From: Scatosoma sp964504025
GTDB lineage: Bacteria; Bacillota; Clostridia; Christensenellales; Borkfalkiaceae
DNA: 9,376 bases
Reading direction: 5' to 3'
NCBI GenBank assembly: GCA_964504025.1
Contig: CAZDCO010000043.1
Coordinates: forward strand, 1 to 9,376
The notes under the pieces are model-generated. The model was not told where the DNA came from, did not search any database, and worked only from the letters and a program-made list of their open reading frames with translations. The stretch's first letter is position 1; every line of letters begins with the position of its first letter. The translations under genes were made by a program, and so were the position numbers. Below, one piece after another: positions 7,501 to 9,376 of this stretch.

Positions 7501-7983
7501 AAGGGGGAACGAGTATCCCCCGAACGGCGTGCGGCGCTCGTTCGCGAAACGCTCGCGGCAATGGAAGCGGAAGGCAAAGTGGACGTCGGACTGTTGGACG
7601 AAGTGCGTTGCGCGGAAATCTTGAACAACGACGTATTCTACCGTTTGCAGGATAAGAAAACGTATAAGGAGCAACAATTTTTGGCGGCGTTGCCCGTCAA
7701 GGATACGTACGCGAAATATAACGCGCGCTACGCCGCGTTGACGGGCGCGGACGAGGATATGCTCTTTCAGGGCGCGATCGACTTGTTGGCGGTCGGCACG
7801 GACGAGGCGTGGATCGTCGATTATAAATATTCGGTTAAAACGGCGGACGCATTGCGCGAGAAATACGCGCCGCAGTTAGAATTGTACCGCCAAGCGACGG
7901 CGAAAATTTTGCACCTGCCGTTGGAACGCGTCCACGGCTGTATCGTGAACATCTATCACGGCTTTCAAACGGACTTGTTCTGA
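4552..7983 (+). CDS. addA: ATP-dependent helicase/nuclease subunit A (AddA)
   Basis: AddA is the motor of the AddAB complex. It unwinds DNA from a break by 3'-5' translocation, and its nuclease domain cuts the 3'-ended strand until a Chi-type site is met. All UvrD-like SF1 motifs are visible: Walker A ASAGSGKT (27-34, K33), motif Ia TFTKKAA (59-65), TIHSFC (107-112), Walker B DEYQD (387-391), motif III GDVKQSIYGFRGS (412-424), motif IV RNFRSS (448-453), motif V TMHSSKGLEYP (762-772) and motif VI VALTRAKD with R842. The C-terminal nuclease has H970, D1077, D1090 and K1092 in VDYKYS, and Q1108 with Y1112 in the QxxxY motif. No key residue is missing. The length of 1143 residues is near that of B. 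subtilis AddA (about 1,230). It is transcribed with addB, and a terminator-like hairpin follows. Confidence 0.97.
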   Translation: MSQENKNTYTSEQLAAIEAQGHTIVSASAGSGKTTVMIEKIIRFIADDGGNVDEVLAVTFTKKAASQMKEKLRKALVKAINAEGVNAERRAALKKQLDGVQSADISTIHSFCAKTLRTYFYAVGVDNAFRIINDEDAEGTALKNAALDEVFEEGYENKDERFLHLLSVYWRKKSDNALRGILLSAYKTLRNRADYRAYLQASGSYDEAMFERVCADLFLVLKRKCAYYKEYVEDERIYFEEEGKTPFELCKQLQSALDDVLQAPDYFTACALEKEKFSVVRGSKKDGEERRVHIQRLSALRAKVTDIFNELSTTGKREDELQAFLTSAKTADALAAYLLKFDDKFSEMKAERSVLDYNDLEHKTLQLLQSEERAKEIRAKYRYVFVDEYQDVNPVQEAIVSLVGGDNLFLVGDVKQSIYGFRGSKSKFFVEKQRTFAAEGGNRLLMKRNFRSSDTVLDAVNAQFSLAMTPQTCNVNYAVDSYMERGGRYPVGGGRVQIHCLPEEEKKEPPLRGVYSVMAHTGKQEREERASAKVIKHIIEAERSRTWFNADAGREERVRYCDIAILSRKKQGAIAKTVAALAAEGIPVASASTVNICDYAEIKTLIDILSLIDNAAQDIPLCSALLSAVGGCTLDDLADVRLAYPNERFFRTACSAYAREKTDLAAHKLRAFFERLDEARTLSGVLSAGELLTKLITDTRMEAYLLSKDNGAACLKRVHRFIEETTTDEPLSVHAFLQRLRNLDYNVPFNENAGEDSVKVLTMHSSKGLEYPVVILDDLNATFRGVDRDEVLVEEEYGLAPRAFDTENMLRKETLLRRLHDHKQQENSIVDELNLYYVALTRAKDTLHLLFKKRSAFADVKYARSFADFTDFSVWEKYVVQDELFDVPKQERMPLVFDPDQALAKRIMDAFTWEYAHAGYENLPVKSSATQLMDDGAIATDYGADASQEERAKEWASTGATGKERGVAYHAFLERVDFSRLTEKGERVSPERRAALVRETLAAMEAEGKVDVGLLDEVRCAEILNNDVFYRLQDKKTYKEQQFLAALPVKDTYAKYNARYAALTGADEDMLFQGAIDLLAVGTDEAWIVDYKYSVKTADALREKYAPQLELYRQATAKILHLPLERVHGCIVNIYHGFQTDLF

Positions 7984-8034
7984 GAAATCGACAAAACAAC
8001 CGAAAAATAGCGCGGAAACGCCAAAAAAATCATC

Positions 8035-8067
8035 CCCCTTGCGGCAATACCTGCGAGGGGAGTTTTT
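8035..8067 (+). terminator. Intrinsic terminator after addA, possibly bidirectional
   Basis: CCCCTTGCGG (8035-8044) pairs with CCTGCGAGGGG (8050-8060). There is one U-G pair and one bulged T (8052), and the loop is CAATA. A TTTTT tract (8063-8067) starts two bases after the stem, as in a classical intrinsic terminator. On the minus strand the same stem is followed, about six bases later, by seven Ts (the A run at 8023-8029). It may therefore also stop transcripts coming from the gene at 8556-9140. The 3' arm overlaps the ribosome binding site of the next gene. Confidence 0.8.
8056..8062 (+). promoter_or_regulatory. RBS of the 8071 gene inside the terminator arm
   Basis: AGGGGAG lies eight bases before the ATG at 8071, an ordinary Shine-Dalgarno spacing. 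Five of its seven bases (8056-8060) are paired in the terminator stem, so the site would be hidden whenever that hairpin forms in a readthrough transcript. Confidence 0.6.
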
Positions 8068-8070
8068 CGT

Positions 8071-8559
8071 ATGGAAAGTATTTTGGTGGCGTTGCGCGGC
8101 GTAGTCGCCGCGGTGCGCGGTTGGATAAACGGACAAATTTTAGGTGCGGCGGCGTTGTCGATCCTGTGGATCGAGGGCGTCGCGCGGTTGGTTGTCGGCT
8201 GTAAAAAACGGCGTAGAGAAAAACGGGAACGTCGCGCGTCGGAAGAACGACGGGCGCAGTTCGTCTTGCCCGATCGCGATAACACCTTCGTGCAATCGCG
8301 CTTGTATACCGCCTTGCAACCGAACGCGGAAGAGAGTGCGGACGAGGCGCGCGAGGAAACGCGCGTGGAGCACGCGAGAAAATTGCTCGTACGCTTAAAA
8401 AACGCGCCGCTGTCGGTGGCGGAACGGTTGCAGGCGGAGGATATGGAACGGACGTTGCGGCTGTGCCTTGCGAAAGAACGCTGGTCGGCAACGGACGTGC
8501 GCTTGATGAGCGATACCTTCGCTGCCGTCTTGAAGTTGGCGGCAAAATACGCCGTCTAA
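8071..8559 (+). CDS. Small uncharacterised membrane-anchored protein
   Basis: The 162-residue product has one probable membrane segment at about residues 22-43, although E35 and R39 make it imperfect. A very basic stretch follows (KKRRREKRERR, 45-55), which by the positive-inside rule places the C-terminal part in the cytoplasm. The rest is charged and probably helical, with an acidic stretch around 86-100 and an amphipathic end (139-162). I recognise no domain or catalytic motif. The start is supported by AGGGGAG eight bases upstream. It lies 87 bases after addA on the same strand but behind a terminator, and I see no separate promoter, so expression may rely on readthrough. Codon use matches addBA. 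It could be a membrane-tethered partner of a nearby process, but nothing here shows which. Confidence 0.75.
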   Translation: MESILVALRGVVAAVRGWINGQILGAAALSILWIEGVARLVVGCKKRRREKRERRASEERRAQFVLPDRDNTFVQSRLYTALQPNAEESADEAREETRVEHARKLLVRLKNAPLSVAERLQAEDMERTLRLCLAKERWSATDVRLMSDTFAAVLKLAAKYAV

Positions 8560-9140
8560 AACAGTTGCGCGTGAAAGGGCGGCAACGACAGCGTAAATTT
8601 GATCAAGTCGTTGCGCTCCACCGCGCGGCGCAACGCCGCTTTGGAAACGAACGGCTGATTTTTGTCGCCAAACTGCGAAAGGATAGGGGCAGGTATGCGT
8701 TGACCGAGCGGATATGGGCGCGACTTTTTTAAGAGTACGGCGTCGGCGTAGACGGCGATCTCGTCCGCGGCGATCGTTTTTTCGCCGTCGAGAACCAAAA
8801 ACTCCGCACGGTATTCGCCGTCTTGCCCTTCGGTTATCGAAAGATCGGCGACCCGCCCGACGGCTACGCCCTCCGCGGTGAATACGGGCAAGCGTAACCG
8901 AAAGGGCGCGCATCCTTTCGGGGAAAGGGCGCGCACGCCGTCCGCTTGCAAACAAAGCCCGTTCTCGGCGCAAACGCGCGCAAACGGCAGGGCGAACAGC
9001 GCGTTCGCCCGTTCGTGTAAAGGCTGATAAAAAAGATATTTCACGACGAACGTTTTTAAGGAAACGCCGACGCCGACGCAAACGCCGCGCTCGGCGGATC
9101 GGGAGAACACGCGCTTCCCGACGAGAGTGGATACGTACAT
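8556..9140 (-). CDS. PRC-barrel-like protein of unknown role
   Basis: The 194-residue product has no signal peptide or membrane segment and is expected in the cytoplasm. Its start, STLVGKRVFS, and an internal part at about residues 85-138 (AVGRVADLSI, then short beta stretches ending YADAVLLKK) resemble PRC-barrel repeats, the small beta-barrel fold also found in RimM and in YlmC/YmxH-type proteins. I assign this from pattern only. The last 55 residues are not explained by that fold. The start is well supported by a perfect AAGGAGG (9153-9147) six bases upstream. I see only weak promoter boxes further up (for example TATCCT), so the promoter is unclear. Its TAG (8558-8556) overlaps the TAA of the convergent gene. 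An RNA- or membrane-associated adaptor role would fit the fold but is not shown. Confidence 0.72.
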   Translation of the reverse strand: MYVSTLVGKRVFSRSAERGVCVGVGVSLKTFVVKYLFYQPLHERANALFALPFARVCAENGLCLQADGVRALSPKGCAPFRLRLPVFTAEGVAVGRVADLSITEGQDGEYRAEFLVLDGEKTIAADEIAVYADAVLLKKSRPYPLGQRIPAPILSQFGDKNQPFVSKAALRRAVERNDLIKFTLSLPPFHAQLF

Positions 9141-9146
9141 AGAAAA

Positions 9147-9153
9147 CCTCCTT
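9147..9153 (-). promoter_or_regulatory. Consensus RBS of the PRC-barrel-like gene
   Basis: AAGGAGG on the minus strand, six bases before the ATG at 9140, is a full match to the anti-16S sequence. It fixes the start and argues strongly that this open frame is a real gene rather than the longer, arginine-rich frame overlapping it. Confidence 0.85.
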
Positions 9154-9199
9154 GCGTATAGGATACAACGATCGGAAAGGAGTAAAACGGCGTTTCCGC

Positions 9200-9227
9200 A
9201 CTTTTTTTGACGAAAAAGAAAAAAAGT
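9200..9227. repeat. AT-rich inverted repeat between divergent units
   Basis: ACTTTTTTT (9200-9208) and AAAAAAAGT (9219-9227) form a perfect 9-base inverted repeat with a 10-base centre. It sits in the 161-base gap between the minus-strand gene and tRNA-Gln, about 22 bases upstream of the tRNA -35. It may simply be A-tract DNA acting as an UP element or bend. The T run does not make it a terminator, because the stem has almost no G-C pairs. Confidence 0.4.
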
Positions 9228-9249
9228 TCGTAAAGACGGTACAAAACGC

Positions 9250-9278
9250 TTGCCAAAAGAACAAAAGTTTGATAAAAT
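9250..9278 (+). promoter_or_regulatory. SigA-type promoter of tRNA-Gln
   Basis: A -35 box TTGCCA (9250-9255), a 17-base spacer and a -10 box TAAAAT (9273-9278) are present, with TGA directly before the -10 (extended form). The predicted start is near 9285, about 17 bases before the mature tRNA. Each hexamer is 5 of 6 to consensus. Confidence 0.8.
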
Positions 9279-9301
9279 AACGCAAGTAAGAGGCGATGCT
9301 T

Positions 9302-9376
9302 TGGGGATTCGCCAAGCGGTAAGGCAACGGTCTCTGACTCCGTTATTCGGGAGTTCGAATCTCTCATCCCCAGCCA
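9302..9376 (+). tRNA. tRNA-Gln (anticodon CTG), CCA encoded
   Basis: The acceptor strands TGGGGAT (9302-9308) and ATCCCCA (9366-9372) pair fully, followed by discriminator G and an encoded CCA that ends at the last base of the window. The anticodon loop CTCTGAC (9332-9338) carries CTG at 9334-9336, reading the glutamine codon CAG. The T-T opposition at the base of the anticodon loop is usual for bacterial tRNA-Gln. The T arm GGGAG-TTCGAAT-CTCTC is intact apart from one wobble. The overall sequence closely resembles known tRNA-Gln genes, including the GCCAAGCGGTAAGGC D region. Confidence 0.97.

Noticed and set aside
2293..7570. Six plus-strand copies of GAAGCGG, the Staphylococcus aureus Chi sequence, within addBA (2293, 2887, 3523, 6169, 7263, 7564)
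   Set aside because: Most come from Glu-Ala-Glu type codon strings common in this coding style, and at least three copies also occur on the minus strand (3839-3833, 4634-4628, 6326-6320). This short sample shows no clear orientation bias, and the Chi sequence of this organism is unknown.
9161..9190. Promoter for the PRC-barrel-like gene (TTTACT and TATCCT on the minus strand)
   Set aside because: The spacer is about 15 bases and each box matches consensus at only 4 of 6 positions, so it is too weak to call.
8012..9199. An 11-base string GGCGTTTCCGC at 9189-9199, repeated inverted at 8012-8022
   Set aside because: An 11-base match between two places in 9.4 kb is expected many times by chance, and the flanks do not match.
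8395..9327. Long minus-strand open frame of 310 codons overlapping the PRC-barrel-like gene
   Set aside because: The product is extremely arginine rich and runs through both the intergenic region and tRNA-Gln. The other frame has a perfect AAGGAGG and a plausible protein.
1..9376. tRNA genes at both ends as possible attachment sites of an integrated element
   Set aside because: There is no integrase, no repeated tRNA end inside the window, and the genes between them are core repair genes.

Overview
The window looks like a chromosomal piece from a Gram-positive-type bacterium, most likely Clostridia. It has AddAB rather than RecBCD, strong AAGGAGG-type Shine-Dalgarno sites, TTGACA/TATAAT promoters with an upstream TG, a lipobox-type lipoprotein, and a tRNA-Gln with an encoded CCA. 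Coding DNA is fairly G+C rich (many GCG, CGC and TTG codons) and the intergenic DNA is AT rich. This recalls uncultured gut Clostridia, but that placement is a guess. I see no transposase, integrase, phage gene or CRISPR array, so this reads as ordinary core chromosome.

Layout. At the left edge is a tRNA-Pro(CGG) on the minus strand (1-70, last bases cut off) with its own strong promoter. Next is a minus-strand gene for an unrecognised lipoprotein (186-1187). A 235-base divergent intergenic region follows. It holds a promoter for the lipoprotein, an inverted repeat about midway between the two start points, a possible LexA-like box, an extended -10 promoter for the next operon, and a GC-rich leader hairpin. 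The plus-strand operon addB (1423-4548) and addA (4552-7983) fills most of the window. It ends at a terminator-like hairpin whose 3' arm also carries the ribosome binding site of a small membrane-protein gene (8071-8559). That gene meets a convergent minus-strand gene (8556-9140, PRC-barrel-like), and the two coding regions overlap by four bases. At the right edge is a complete tRNA-Gln(CTG) (9302-9376) with its own promoter.

How the genes work together. AddA (helicase-nuclease with a full set of SF1 motifs) and AddB (nuclease with a four-cysteine Fe-S site but no Walker A) form the heterodimer that resects double-strand breaks before RecA loading. Their near-zero spacing fits coupled, stoichiometric synthesis. 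The small membrane protein may share low-level readthrough from addBA. The lipoprotein and the PRC-barrel-like protein have no evident mechanistic tie to repair.

I did not find a clearly new multi-gene system. The most unusual signals are regulatory: the terminator that contains the next gene's ribosome binding site, and the crowded control region upstream of addB. The AddB lacking Walker A is also worth checking.
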